This document shows, piece by piece, positions 25,602-34,744 of a DNA stretch of 64,000 bases. The notes beneath the pieces were generated by a model, which searched no databases, had not been told where the DNA came from, and worked only from the letters and a program-made list of their open reading frames with translations. Numbering within the stretch: the stretch's first letter is position 1; each line of letters starts with the position of its first letter. Both the position numbers and the translations under genes were made by a program. The stretch is from Lutibacter sp. (GTDB lineage Bacteria > Bacteroidota > Bacteroidia > Flavobacteriales > Flavobacteriaceae), in NCBI RefSeq assembly GCF_030692605.1, contig NZ_JAUYUD010000049.1:1-64000 (forward strand), in the 5' to 3' direction.

Positions 25602-26774
25602 ATGAACATTATAATATACAATGGAAATTTAGAACCACCTCATTTTGTTAATTTGTTGGCAAATAAATTAGGTGAAAAAGAACATAGTGTATTCTTAGCA
25701 GGAACAGCAAATTATTTTTTTAGAAAAAAGAAGAAAAAGCTGGTTCTTATTTCAACAGATTCCAATAATTTTTATTTAATGATGATTCATTTAATTTTTA
25801 ATGGATGGCGACTTTTTTTTAGCAAACCACAACTTTTTTTTAAGTTTATTAAGTTGTTGTTTAAATCTGAAAAAAGTGTAAGGATTAGAATAAAACAATT
25901 TCTAATCTGGTCTAAATTAATTTTTATTAAAGCAGACATTGTTCATATACAATGGGCATCACACATTATTTTATTTGAGGAAATATTAGAAGAACATTTG
26001 TTTAAAACAGTTATTAGTTTGCGTGGAAGATTGTTGAATGTGAGCCCCTATATTGATGCTGATTTAAAAGAACTCTATATTCGAAATTTTCCAAAAGTTG
26101 ATGCAATTCATGCTGTTTCTAAAGACATACTAAGTAATTTATCTAAGTTAGGTATTGACGCAAAAAAAAGTAGAATAATCTATTCTGGAGTTGATTTAAA
26201 AAATATTCCACTTAAAGAAATATATGATAATAGTGGTATTCTTGAAGTGCTATCAATAGGCAGGTTCAATTGGATTAAAGGGTACAATTATGCATTATAT
26301 GCTGTCAAAGAATTACTATTGAAAAACATAAATGTCCATTATACTATTATTGCAAATGGAGAAAACGAGGAAATTATTTACTTGATTGAAGAATTGGAAT
26401 TGCAGAAAAATGTAACAATAGTTTCTGAATTATCTCATATTGAAGTTTTAAATAAGATGATAAGCTCAGATTTATTATTGTTACCAAGTGTTTCTGAAGG
26501 TTTGGCAAATGTTGTTTTAGAAGCAATGGCAGTTGGTTTGCCTGTGTTAAGTAGTAATTGTGGGGGAATGAAAGAAGTTATTACACCCCATGAAAATGGG
26601 TGGCTATTTGAAAATAGAAATCCGGAAAACATGGCATTTGTGATTGAGGAAATATTAAAAATGGACAATAAGTCAATTGAAAAAATGGCAATAAATGGTA
26701 AAGAGTACATTAATAAAAATCATAATTTAGAGCAAATGTGTGATCAAATGATTGAACTATATCATGAATTATAA
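25602..26774 (+). CDS. Glycosyltransferase, family 4
   Basis: A 390-residue GT-B protein with the donor-side signatures LSIGRFNWIKGYNYALYAVK (about 214-233) and SVSEGLANVVLEAMAVGLPV then LSSNCGG, the canonical GT4 E-x7-E. The N-terminal half has IVHIQWASHIILFEEILEEH. It is colinear with the next GT4 product, which carries SISRLNWIKGLDIGIHAMKL, so these neighbours are likely to be paralogues. Its last bases overlap the start of the next gene. The donor is unknown. Confidence 0.91.
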   Translation: MNIIIYNGNLEPPHFVNLLANKLGEKEHSVFLAGTANYFFRKKKKKLVLISTDSNNFYLMMIHLIFNGWRLFFSKPQLFFKFIKLLFKSEKSVRIRIKQFLIWSKLIFIKADIVHIQWASHIILFEEILEEHLFKTVISLRGRLLNVSPYIDADLKELYIRNFPKVDAIHAVSKDILSNLSKLGIDAKKSRIIYSGVDLKNIPLKEIYDNSGILEVLSIGRFNWIKGYNYALYAVKELLLKNINVHYTIIANGENEEIIYLIEELELQKNVTIVSELSHIEVLNKMISSDLLLLPSVSEGLANVVLEAMAVGLPVLSSNCGGMKEVITPHENGWLFENRNPENMAFVIEEILKMDNKSIEKMAINGKEYINKNHNLEQMCDQMIELYHEL

Positions 26775-27954
26775 AAAATCAAATCAAATAATTGGACTTG
26801 TTTTAAATGCTACTCCTGGATATTCAGAAACTTTTTTTATTTCAAAAATAAAGGGACTACAACAAACAGGGCATAAAGTTATTTTATTTGTGAATAAAAG
26901 AGAAAAGCATTTTAATTTGTGTGAGGTTAGAAAATCATTTGATATTCATAAAGGAAATCCTACTTTATTTTTAATAAATTTCATTTATGCTTTTTTCAGA
27001 CTTAGTTGCCATCCAAAGAATAGTCTTAGGTTTATTAAATTGGAAAAAAAGGATAATGTTAGCTTTTTTGAAATTATAAAAAAAATGTATTTAAATACCC
27101 ACCTTTTAACTCAGAATTTAGATTGGATTCACTTTGGTTTTGCAACATTAGCACTCGGGAAAGAACATGTTGCAAAAAGTATCAATGCAAAAATGGGGGT
27201 TAGTTTTAGAGGATATGATATTAATGTATATCCATTAAAGCATAAAGATTGCTATAAATTACTATGGAAAAATGTAGACAAGGTGCATAGTATTTCTCAG
27301 TTTCTAATTGATAAAGCCTATACATTAGGAATGGATAAGGATATTGTCATTGAAATAATTACACCAGCTGTTAATATAAATGACTTGCCTAAATTAGAAG
27401 TGAATTCATCAAGTAAAATTAATATTGTTTCTATTTCGAGATTGAATTGGATAAAAGGATTGGATATTGGTATTCATGCCATGAAATTATTAAAAGATAA
27501 AAATATAGATTTTGAATACCACATTATTGGAGATGGAAATCAAATTGAAATTGAACGTTATAAATTTCAGTCCCTTCAGTTAGAATTGGGAAACCAACTA
27601 ATATTTCATGGTAAATTATCTCATTCTCAAAGTTTGGAAGTATTAAAAACAGCAACTATTTATATTCAGCCAAGTTTAAATGAAGGTTTTTGTAATGCCG
27701 TTTTAGAAGCGCAAGCCATGGGATTATTATGTGTTGTTAGTGATGGAGGTGCCTTACCAGAAAACGTGATAAATGAAGAGACAGGGTGGATATTTCCTCG
27801 AGGAAATTATAAAAAATTAGCTGAACTAATTTTAAAAGTAAATACATTACCAAAAGAAGTAAAAGAGGGGTTTTCTTTAAGAGCGAAAAAACGTATTATG
27901 GACAAATTTACAATAGAACAACAAATTGAACAATTTGTGAAATTTTATAATTAA
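26764..27954 (+). CDS. Glycosyltransferase, family 4
   Basis: A 396-residue GT-B protein from ATG 26764 (MNYKKSNQIIGLVLNATPGY); an upstream in-frame TTG at 26752 gives four extra residues. Signatures are SISRLNWIKGLDIGIHAMKL, YHIIGDGNQIEIERY and SLNEGFCNAVLEAQAMGLLC with VVSDGG. The start overlaps the previous GT4 gene by 11 bases. The middle VSFRGYDINVYPLKHKDCYK is typical of a GT4 subgroup acting in capsule loci. This ends the four-gene GT4 run; 160 bases without a gene follow, mostly T/A-rich. Confidence 0.9.
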   Translation: MNYKKSNQIIGLVLNATPGYSETFFISKIKGLQQTGHKVILFVNKREKHFNLCEVRKSFDIHKGNPTLFLINFIYAFFRLSCHPKNSLRFIKLEKKDNVSFFEIIKKMYLNTHLLTQNLDWIHFGFATLALGKEHVAKSINAKMGVSFRGYDINVYPLKHKDCYKLLWKNVDKVHSISQFLIDKAYTLGMDKDIVIEIITPAVNINDLPKLEVNSSSKINIVSISRLNWIKGLDIGIHAMKLLKDKNIDFEYHIIGDGNQIEIERYKFQSLQLELGNQLIFHGKLSHSQSLEVLKTATIYIQPSLNEGFCNAVLEAQAMGLLCVVSDGGALPENVINEETGWIFPRGNYKKLAELILKVNTLPKEVKEGFSLRAKKRIMDKFTIEQQIEQFVKFYN

Positions 27955-28114
27955 AATTGAAATGAGTTGTTTTATAGGGTTTTAATTTATCTTCTATTTT
28001 TTAGATGGCTTATTTTAAAGTATTTAAAACAACTTGTGTAAGAATATTAAAAAGTAATTTATTTTGTTAAATAAAAAGCATAACATTTAAAATTAAAAAA
28101 AATTACCACAGATA

Positions 28115-29059
28115 ATGAATATTAATTATATCATATTGGCGCACCAAAACCCAACACAAGTTGGTAGATTAGTTAATGCTCTTAATGTTAAAAATACTTT
28201 CTTTTATATACATATTGATAAAAAATCTCAAATAGAACCATTTTTAAAAGAGGTTAATCATTTTGAAAATGTGTATTTTTTTAATGAGGATAGAGTAAAT
28301 GTTATTTGGGGAGATATAAGTCAAGTTGAAGCAACTTTATTATCAATAAGTAAGATAATCTCAGATGGTAGAGATGGATATACTGTTTTAATGAGTGGAC
28401 AAGATTATCCAATTAAATCAAATAAATATATTTTTGAATTTTTTTTAAAAAACTATGGAAAGAATTTTATTAGATCTAAACCAATAGAGGAAGTGTGGAA
28501 AGAAAAATCTGTTTTTTATAGAGTGCATAAATACACTTTTCATTTAATAGATACGATGCGGACTAGAACTTCTATTGTTGATATATATAATAAAGAATTT
28601 TTTTCCATTCCAAATCTTAAATCCTTGGCTAAAGTGCTAATCTCAAAAGAAAGAAGGCATGCATTTAATATTTTTTTTATTAGAAAATTTCCAGAATCGA
28701 TGAAAGCGTATGGCGGTAACCAGTGGTGGGCTTTTCCAATTGAAACCATAAAATATATAGATGGCTTTGTAGAAAAAAATAAATTTTATTTAGAATATCA
28801 TAAATTTACTCATATTCCAGATGAAATATTTTTCCAAAGTATTATTTCTAATTATTTCGATGAAAATGCTATAAAAGATACCATAACTTTTGTGGATTGG
28901 TCAGCCAAAAACAGACCGTTACCAGTAACCTTCAATAGTTCTGATTTGGAAGATTTAAAAGCAAAAAAGGACCATTTGTTTGCAAGAAAATTCAATGGTG
29001 ATACCCAAATTCTGGATGAGATAGATTCGTATTTATTAGATCAATTGGATTTAAAATAA
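28115..29059 (+). CDS. Core-2/I-branching beta-GlcNAc/xylosyltransferase-like (GT14)
   Basis: A 314-residue protein that opens NINYIILAHQNPTQVGRLVN and contains FFYIHIDKKSQIEPFLKEV, VIWGDISQVEATLLSISKI, LMSGQDYPIKS and GGNQWWAFPIETIKYI, then THIPDEIFFQSII. These are the marks of the GT14 (Core-2/I-branching enzyme) family, in which bacterial members are rarely characterised. It may add a branch such as GlcNAc or xylose. The gene stands isolated between longer gaps (160 and 250 bases), suggesting that it is a separately acquired insertion in the locus or has its own promoter. Donor specificity is inference. Confidence 0.9.
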   Translation: MNINYIILAHQNPTQVGRLVNALNVKNTFFYIHIDKKSQIEPFLKEVNHFENVYFFNEDRVNVIWGDISQVEATLLSISKIISDGRDGYTVLMSGQDYPIKSNKYIFEFFLKNYGKNFIRSKPIEEVWKEKSVFYRVHKYTFHLIDTMRTRTSIVDIYNKEFFSIPNLKSLAKVLISKERRHAFNIFFIRKFPESMKAYGGNQWWAFPIETIKYIDGFVEKNKFYLEYHKFTHIPDEIFFQSIISNYFDENAIKDTITFVDWSAKNRPLPVTFNSSDLEDLKAKKDHLFARKFNGDTQILDEIDSYLLDQLDLK

Positions 29060-29309
29060 AAATCTTGACTTACTAATCAGTTTGAGAGGTATTTTATAAG
29101 TATCATTGTTTAAATATAATATAAGGAATTTAGAAATAATTTTGGATCAAATATGATAACTGAGTTATATATTAATTAAGAGTAAATTTAAATTTCGGAA
29201 ACGTTATGTAAGATATTTAAAAAGATCAATCCGAAATAAGAAGCTAAATATTTAATGTTTTAGAGTTGTGTATTTAAAATGCATAAAACTTTACACTAAT
29301 AAATAAAAT

Positions 29310-30377
29310 ATGATTACTAAACCAATTGATATCTCAATATTTATGCCTGTTTTTAATGGCAGAAGATATTTAGAAGAGTCAATAAAATCAGTTTTGAATC
29401 AAACATTTAAAAATTTTGAATTGGTATGTGTTGATGATTCTTCTACTGATGATAGTTTTAAAATAATAAAAGAAATTGCAGATAAAGATGCTAGAATTAG
29501 GTTGTATCAGAAACCCAATGGAGGCACCGTTCCAAAATCTTGGAATTTTGTATTACCAAAGCTTAATGGGAGAAATATAACTTATATGTCCCAAGATGAT
29601 TTAATGTCAGAAGATAATTTGGAAAAGATGCTTCAAAGACAAATAGAAACAGATGCTGATTGTGTGCTTCCAGATATGGTGTTTTATAGTGAAGGTAAAC
29701 CAAACAATTTAGGAAGATTTGGTGTGAATGGAAACAGAGTACTTATTTTATCAAATAAAGAGGCAGTACTTTTAAGTTTAAAATGGAGAATACATGGATT
29801 TGCTCTTTGGAAGTCAAAACTTTTTGAGAATGAAAAATTCCCGGAAGATAGTTTTGACAGTGATGAATATATGGTTAGAAAACTTTTTCTTAAAAGTAAT
29901 AAGATTGCATTTTGCAAAAGCACATTTTATTATAGACAGGATAATGAGCAAGCAATCACCAAGTCATTTGGTTTTAAAAATTATTTCAGCATCTTAAGAG
30001 ATTATAAAATAAACAGACTTTTGCTTGAAAATAATTTTGATGCTGTAATAGTAGCTTCAAAAGTATTAGAAATGTATATTTTTTATATAAAGCTTTATAG
30101 ATTTCATTTACATAGAAAGGGAATATATTCAGAAATAGCTTATAAAGAAATTCATTCAATGCTGGGTACATTGTTTATAAAATTAAACAAAGAGAAGCTT
30201 ATTTCTTTTGCAAAACAAAAACTAAATGCACAACAACTTAAGATAAATTCAATGCGTGTTTTGTTTTATAATTATACTATTTTTAAAATTATTTTATTTA
30301 ATATATATTTTGTTGATATGATAAAAAATAAAGTAAAAAAAATTAAAAATGTAATTCTTAATCCATATAATCAATAA
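29310..30377 (+). CDS. Glycosyltransferase, family 2
   Basis: A 355-residue GT2 protein with ISIFMPVFNGRRYLEESIKS (8-27), LVCVDDSSTDDSFKIIKE, KPNGGTVPKSWNFVLPKLNG, and YMSQDDLMSEDNLEKML, where QDD is the metal site. The C-terminal 100 residues are Lys/Tyr-rich and helical. It is preceded by 250 bases in which I see no gene and only AT-rich sequence. It is followed by a methyltransferase gene nine bases later, so the enzymes may act together. Donor unknown. Confidence 0.9.
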   Translation: MITKPIDISIFMPVFNGRRYLEESIKSVLNQTFKNFELVCVDDSSTDDSFKIIKEIADKDARIRLYQKPNGGTVPKSWNFVLPKLNGRNITYMSQDDLMSEDNLEKMLQRQIETDADCVLPDMVFYSEGKPNNLGRFGVNGNRVLILSNKEAVLLSLKWRIHGFALWKSKLFENEKFPEDSFDSDEYMVRKLFLKSNKIAFCKSTFYYRQDNEQAITKSFGFKNYFSILRDYKINRLLLENNFDAVIVASKVLEMYIFYIKLYRFHLHRKGIYSEIAYKEIHSMLGTLFIKLNKEKLISFAKQKLNAQQLKINSMRVLFYNYTIFKIILFNIYFVDMIKNKVKKIKNVILNPYNQ

Positions 30378-30386
30378 CAATATAAC

Positions 30387-31196
30387 ATGGGAACAAAAGG
30401 TAAGAATATAAAAAAGTATTTAAAAAAAAATGTCCCTAATGTAGTAATTGAAAAATATTGGCAATTTAGGAAATATGTGGCAATCTCAAACTTTGTGAAA
30501 TCTTATCAAGGTGATAAAGTATATTGTCCCATTTGTAAATCAAAATACACAATTTTTGGACCTGTAGGAATTCCAGAAAGAGAAAATGCAAGATGTTTTA
30601 AATGTAACTCGTTAGAACGTCATAGATTGGTCTATTTATTTTTAGAAAATAACACAGACATATTTACAGAAAAACAGCTAAAGCTACTTCATTTTGCACC
30701 AGAAAAAGCATTTTATAATGTTTTTTCAGAAAGAACTAACATAGATTATTATCCTTGTGATTTAGTTCCAGAGAGATTTAAATTTTCACAAAATGTTATC
30801 ATTCAGAAAGTCGACATAACAAATATTCCATTTGATAATGATAGTTTTGATTTTATAATTTGTAATCATGTTTTGGAACATGTAATTGATGATATAAGAG
30901 CGATGAAACAACTTTATAAAGTCTTAAAAAAAGGAGGGGTGGCTATTTTACAAGTACCTATTGATTACAATTTAGAATTTACATATGAAGATCTAACTAT
31001 TACAACTCCAAAAGAAAGAGAAAATGCTTTTGGGCAATTTGATCATGTAAGAACGTATGGGAAGGATTATGTTAAAAGATTGATTAACGTTGGATTTGGT
31101 GTTGAAGAAGTTGACTATACAAAAGAATTCACGGATGAAGAGATCAATAAATTTGGTTTTGAGAATGGCGAAAAAATTTATTTATGTAAGAAATAA
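30387..31196 (+). CDS. SAM-dependent methyltransferase with N-terminal zinc-ribbon-like segment
   Basis: A 269-residue protein. Residues about 45-75 have two CxxC pairs (CPICKSKYTIFGP and CFKCNSLERHRLVYLF), which look like a small zinc ribbon. This is followed by a class I methyltransferase core with LLHFAPEKAFYNVFS, VDITNIPFDNDSFDFIICNH, VLEHVIDDIRAMKQLYKVLK and KGGVAILQVP. The SAM-binding first motif is diverged (HFAPEKA instead of DxGxGxG), a pattern seen in sugar-modifying methyltransferases of polysaccharide loci. Its substrate is unknown. It follows a GT2 gene closely; 193 gene-free AT-rich bases separate it from the next methyltransferase. Confidence 0.82.
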   Translation: MGTKGKNIKKYLKKNVPNVVIEKYWQFRKYVAISNFVKSYQGDKVYCPICKSKYTIFGPVGIPERENARCFKCNSLERHRLVYLFLENNTDIFTEKQLKLLHFAPEKAFYNVFSERTNIDYYPCDLVPERFKFSQNVIIQKVDITNIPFDNDSFDFIICNHVLEHVIDDIRAMKQLYKVLKKGGVAILQVPIDYNLEFTYEDLTITTPKERENAFGQFDHVRTYGKDYVKRLINVGFGVEEVDYTKEFTDEEINKFGFENGEKIYLCKK

Positions 31197-31389
31197 ATTA
31201 GATGCTTATTTTATTGCATATTTTTACGTGGAACATATAATTATCATTTAAAGTGTTGTTTAATTATATAATATATTTATAAAAAAGTTAAATCAAACGA
31301 ATTGCACATTTTTTTTTATGAAGATAAAAAATAGAAAATGAAAGATTGATATTTGCAATAAATTAAAAAGAGCAATAACGTATAAAATA

Positions 31390-32223
31390 ATGAAAAATAA
31401 AATAGTAAGTCTATATAATATTTTACCAAAGAAATTAATTCATAGAATTGGCAAGGCCAAAAGTTTAAAATTCCTTAGGGATGCTATTTTAAGAAAAAAG
31501 GGTATTTATAAAGAAGCTGAAGTGGAAATTAATAGAAGTTATTTGAATTATTGGGTGCGTTTTATTTTTTTTGCTTCTATTAAAACTGCTGCAAAAGCCT
31601 ATAAAGGTGGAATTGAAAATACTATATTAAGAAATTCGATTACATTAATAAACAGAAATAATCAAGTGAATGATGATTGTACAGTGATAGATATTGGTTC
31701 AAATTTTGGATATTTAAGTTTAGTTTGGTCAAATTCTATTTGTAAAAACAATGGGCTTGTACTTTCTTTTGAATCTAATAGTAATGTTTTCAAAACTTTC
31801 AATAAATCAATAGAAGCAAATGATTTAAAGAATATTATAATAAATGAAAATTTTGCAATAGGATCGGAAAATAAAAAAATTCAATTATTTATTAATAATA
31901 CGACTTCAAACACTCAAAAAACAAATATTTCAAAAGAAAGTGTTGAAATAGAGATGCGAACGATTGATAGTTATTTAGAAAGTAAATTGATAAATCGTTG
32001 TGATTTAATAAAAATCGATGTTGATGGTTTAGAATTTGAAATTTTAAATGGATGTATAGATACAATAATTAAATTCAAACCTATTTTTATTGTTGAAGCA
32101 AATAATGATAATCGTATAATTAATTTTTTTATAACTAGAAATTATAAAATTCTAAATATGAATTTAGATGAATATAGTACTAATACCGAAATGCCATCAA
32201 ATATTTTCTGCATCCCAAATTAA
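31390..32223 (+). CDS. FkbM-family methyltransferase
   Basis: A 277-residue enzyme with the SAM motif TVIDIGSNFGYLSLVWSNSI (about 98-117), LSFESNSNVFKTFNKSIEAN, and the family-typical DLIKIDVDGLEFEILNGC (about 205-222). It is a second FkbM protein in the locus, only distantly similar to the one at 9.7 kb. It probably methylates a hydroxyl on a sugar of the glycan, in the cytoplasm. The N-terminus is basic and lacks a signal peptide. It precedes a GT2 gene by 12 bases. Confidence 0.87.
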   Translation: MKNKIVSLYNILPKKLIHRIGKAKSLKFLRDAILRKKGIYKEAEVEINRSYLNYWVRFIFFASIKTAAKAYKGGIENTILRNSITLINRNNQVNDDCTVIDIGSNFGYLSLVWSNSICKNNGLVLSFESNSNVFKTFNKSIEANDLKNIIINENFAIGSENKKIQLFINNTTSNTQKTNISKESVEIEMRTIDSYLESKLINRCDLIKIDVDGLEFEILNGCIDTIIKFKPIFIVEANNDNRIINFFITRNYKILNMNLDEYSTNTEMPSNIFCIPN

Positions 32224-32235
32224 GAAACAAAGTCA

Positions 32236-33561
32236 ATGCTATTTAGATTTTTAAAATATATTCAGCCAACTAATTATTTTATATTGTTTAAATATGATAA
32301 TAGTAGTTGTTTTCCCATGTTTGGGGAATTTCCCGAAAATAGTATCGTTCAATTTCAGCGTGACGAAGGTTATAGTTGTAAAAAGGCAAAGGAGTATGAT
32401 ATGTCTTGGCAAGCAATCCAATATGGCTACATTGGAGATTTGCAAACCATTGCTAATGTTGAGAAATTACCTTTACAGGATGAGTATCGATTTGTAAGGA
32501 AGTACTTTAATCCAATCTGGGCTAGTTATTGTTTATTGATACGGATTTTAAGTTTTAAAAATCCAATAACAGAATTTAGAGCCTTTTTGAAATCCAGCAA
32601 TGTAAAAAGAAAAAAAGCCTTATATGGTCTATTTGAAGATAAGGAATGGCTTACTTTTGAGTCGGAACTACTTAAAAGTTTACCTAAAATATCAGTAATT
32701 ATACCCACATTAAATAGGTATGAATTTCTAAAAAAAGTATTACAAGATTTTGAACTTCAAGATTATACTAATTTTGAAATTATTATAGTAGATCAATCTG
32801 ATAATTTTAATGCAGATTTTTATAAACAATTTAAGTTGGATATTCAACTGATTCGACAAGAGGAGAAGGCCCTGTGGTTGGCAAGAAATACAGCTATAAA
32901 GCATGCAACAGGAAGCATTATTGCCTTGTCTGAGGATGATGTGCGAATTTCACATGATTGGTTAACAGAACATATAAAGTGTTTGGATTTTTTTAAAGCC
33001 GATATTTCTGCAGGTGTTTTTTATCCTGAAGGGAAATGTATTCCGAAAGAGCGCTCCTATTTTGCAATAGCCAAACAGTTCGCAACGGGTAATGCCGTGT
33101 TATACAAGGATGTTTTTAAGAAAGTTGGATTATTTGACCGGCAATTTGAAAAAGGAAGAATGGGAGATGGCGCGTTTGGTTTACGATGTTATTTAGCAGG
33201 CCTTAAAAGCATTTCTAATCCGTATGCTAGTTGTATTGATGTAAAAGCCAATACTGGTGGTTTAAGAGAATTAGGTAGTTGGGATGCGTATAGAACAACA
33301 AATTGGTTAAAACCAAGGCCTATTCCAAGTGTTTTATATTATTACAGGATGTATTTTGGAACTAAATTAACAATTTTAGAATTATTGAAATCTGTACCAC
33401 CTTCAATGATCCCTTATCAATTCAAAAGAAATAAAAAAATGGTATTTTTGGGTGTTGGTATTTCAATACTTATATTTCCACTAATTATATTTCAAGTAAT
33501 AAGGTCTTGGAAATTGGCAAGTGTAAAATTAAATCAAGGCCCCATCATTGATGAACTCTAA
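32236..33561 (+). CDS. Glycosyltransferase, family 2, with N-terminal extension
   Basis: A 441-residue protein. The GT2 domain starts late, at about residue 150 (PKISVIIPTLNRYEFLKKVL), then IIIVDQSDNFN, ALWLARNTAIKHATGSIIAL, SEDDVRISHDWLTEH, and LFDRQFEKGRMGDGAFGLRC. The first 150 residues (with FGEFPENSIVQFQRDEGYSC) are an extension that I do not recognise. A hydrophobic segment near the C-terminus (GVGISILIFPLIIFQVI) suggests membrane attachment. Its stop overlaps the start of the next GT4 gene by about 11 bases. Donor unknown. Confidence 0.85.
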   Translation: MLFRFLKYIQPTNYFILFKYDNSSCFPMFGEFPENSIVQFQRDEGYSCKKAKEYDMSWQAIQYGYIGDLQTIANVEKLPLQDEYRFVRKYFNPIWASYCLLIRILSFKNPITEFRAFLKSSNVKRKKALYGLFEDKEWLTFESELLKSLPKISVIIPTLNRYEFLKKVLQDFELQDYTNFEIIIVDQSDNFNADFYKQFKLDIQLIRQEEKALWLARNTAIKHATGSIIALSEDDVRISHDWLTEHIKCLDFFKADISAGVFYPEGKCIPKERSYFAIAKQFATGNAVLYKDVFKKVGLFDRQFEKGRMGDGAFGLRCYLAGLKSISNPYASCIDVKANTGGLRELGSWDAYRTTNWLKPRPIPSVLYYYRMYFGTKLTILELLKSVPPSMIPYQFKRNKKMVFLGVGISILIFPLIIFQVIRSWKLASVKLNQGPIIDEL

Positions 33562-34654
33562 AAAAATATTGATTGTAACCTCTGAATTTCCACCACAACC
33601 TGGGGGCATTGGAAACCATGCGTTTAATTTAGCAACTCAGTTACAACTCCATGGGTATGAGGTTGGAGTTTTAACGGATGAACGTTCAAAAGATGGATTC
33701 ATAGAAAAACAATTTGATTTAACGCTTCCATTTAAGGTATATAGAACTAAAAGGTTTCGCATTAGTTTATGTACCTATTTAATGCGTATCCTAGTTTATA
33801 ATCGCATCATAAAAAATTATTCAAAAGTAATTGCTTCGGGTAAATTCCCATTATGGTTAGTTGGTTTCTATCCTTTAAAAAATAAAAAAATAAAACTGGC
33901 AATTATTCATGGGAGTGAAGTGAATTTAACAGGAGTTTATAGGAAAATAACGAATAAAGCATTGCGATATTTTGATACTGTGGTAGCCGTTTCAAATTTC
34001 ACAAAAGCGTTGGTGGCTTTTTTAGATTTAAAAAATATTCATGTAATACCCAATGGATTTGAAGTGAACAATGAAACTAAAGAATTCCATTCAATGCCAA
34101 TTATAAAAAAAAATGACCCAACATTAATTACAGTTGGGAATGTGAGTGAGCGAAAAGGGCAATTAAATGTGATAAAAGCCTTACCTCAACTCTCTATAAT
34201 ATATTCAGATATTCATTATCACATTGTTGGTATTCCTTCAGAACAGGAAGCCTTTGAACACAAAGCATTGAGTTTAGGTGTATTGAAAAACATTACGTTT
34301 CATGGAATAGTTACGGAGCAAAAAAAGTATGAGTTGTTGCAAAAAAGTGATCTATTCATTATGTTAAGTAATAGCACTTCTACTGGTGATGTAGAGGGGT
34401 TTGGTATTGCAATTTTAGAAGCAAATGCATTGGGATTGCCTGCCATAGGATCACGAAATTGTGGTATTGAAGATGCCATTTTGCATGAAAATTCTGGACT
34501 TCTTGTTACTGCAGAAAATAGTGAAGAATTTTGTAAAGCAGTACAACTGATTTGGAATGATTTATCTAATTATAAAAACAATGCAATGAAATGGTCCAAT
34601 CAATTTAAATGGGAAAAGATTATTCACCAATATTTAAAGCTAATTAATTATTGA
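33551..34654 (+). CDS. Glycosyltransferase, family 4
   Basis: A 367-residue GT-B protein from ATG 33551; the TTG three bases upstream is also in frame. N-terminal SEFPPQPGGIGNHAFNLATQ is the classic acceptor-binding loop of GT4, and the C-terminal part has TVGNVSERKGQLNVIKALPQ and STGDVEGFGIAILEANALGL then PAIGSRNCG. All expected motifs are present. It overlaps the preceding GT2 gene. It probably uses a nucleoside-diphosphate sugar with retention of configuration. Donor unknown. About 90 bases separate it from the next GT4 gene. Confidence 0.91.
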   Translation: MNSKKILIVTSEFPPQPGGIGNHAFNLATQLQLHGYEVGVLTDERSKDGFIEKQFDLTLPFKVYRTKRFRISLCTYLMRILVYNRIIKNYSKVIASGKFPLWLVGFYPLKNKKIKLAIIHGSEVNLTGVYRKITNKALRYFDTVVAVSNFTKALVAFLDLKNIHVIPNGFEVNNETKEFHSMPIIKKNDPTLITVGNVSERKGQLNVIKALPQLSIIYSDIHYHIVGIPSEQEAFEHKALSLGVLKNITFHGIVTEQKKYELLQKSDLFIMLSNSTSTGDVEGFGIAILEANALGLPAIGSRNCGIEDAILHENSGLLVTAENSEEFCKAVQLIWNDLSNYKNNAMKWSNQFKWEKIIHQYLKLINY

Positions 34655-34744
34655 AATTAGTACATTTAAATAAAACAAAATAAATTAAACAGTTGGATAC
34701 AAGTAATATCGATAGCTAGCATGGTAAATTATTTATAGAAACAG

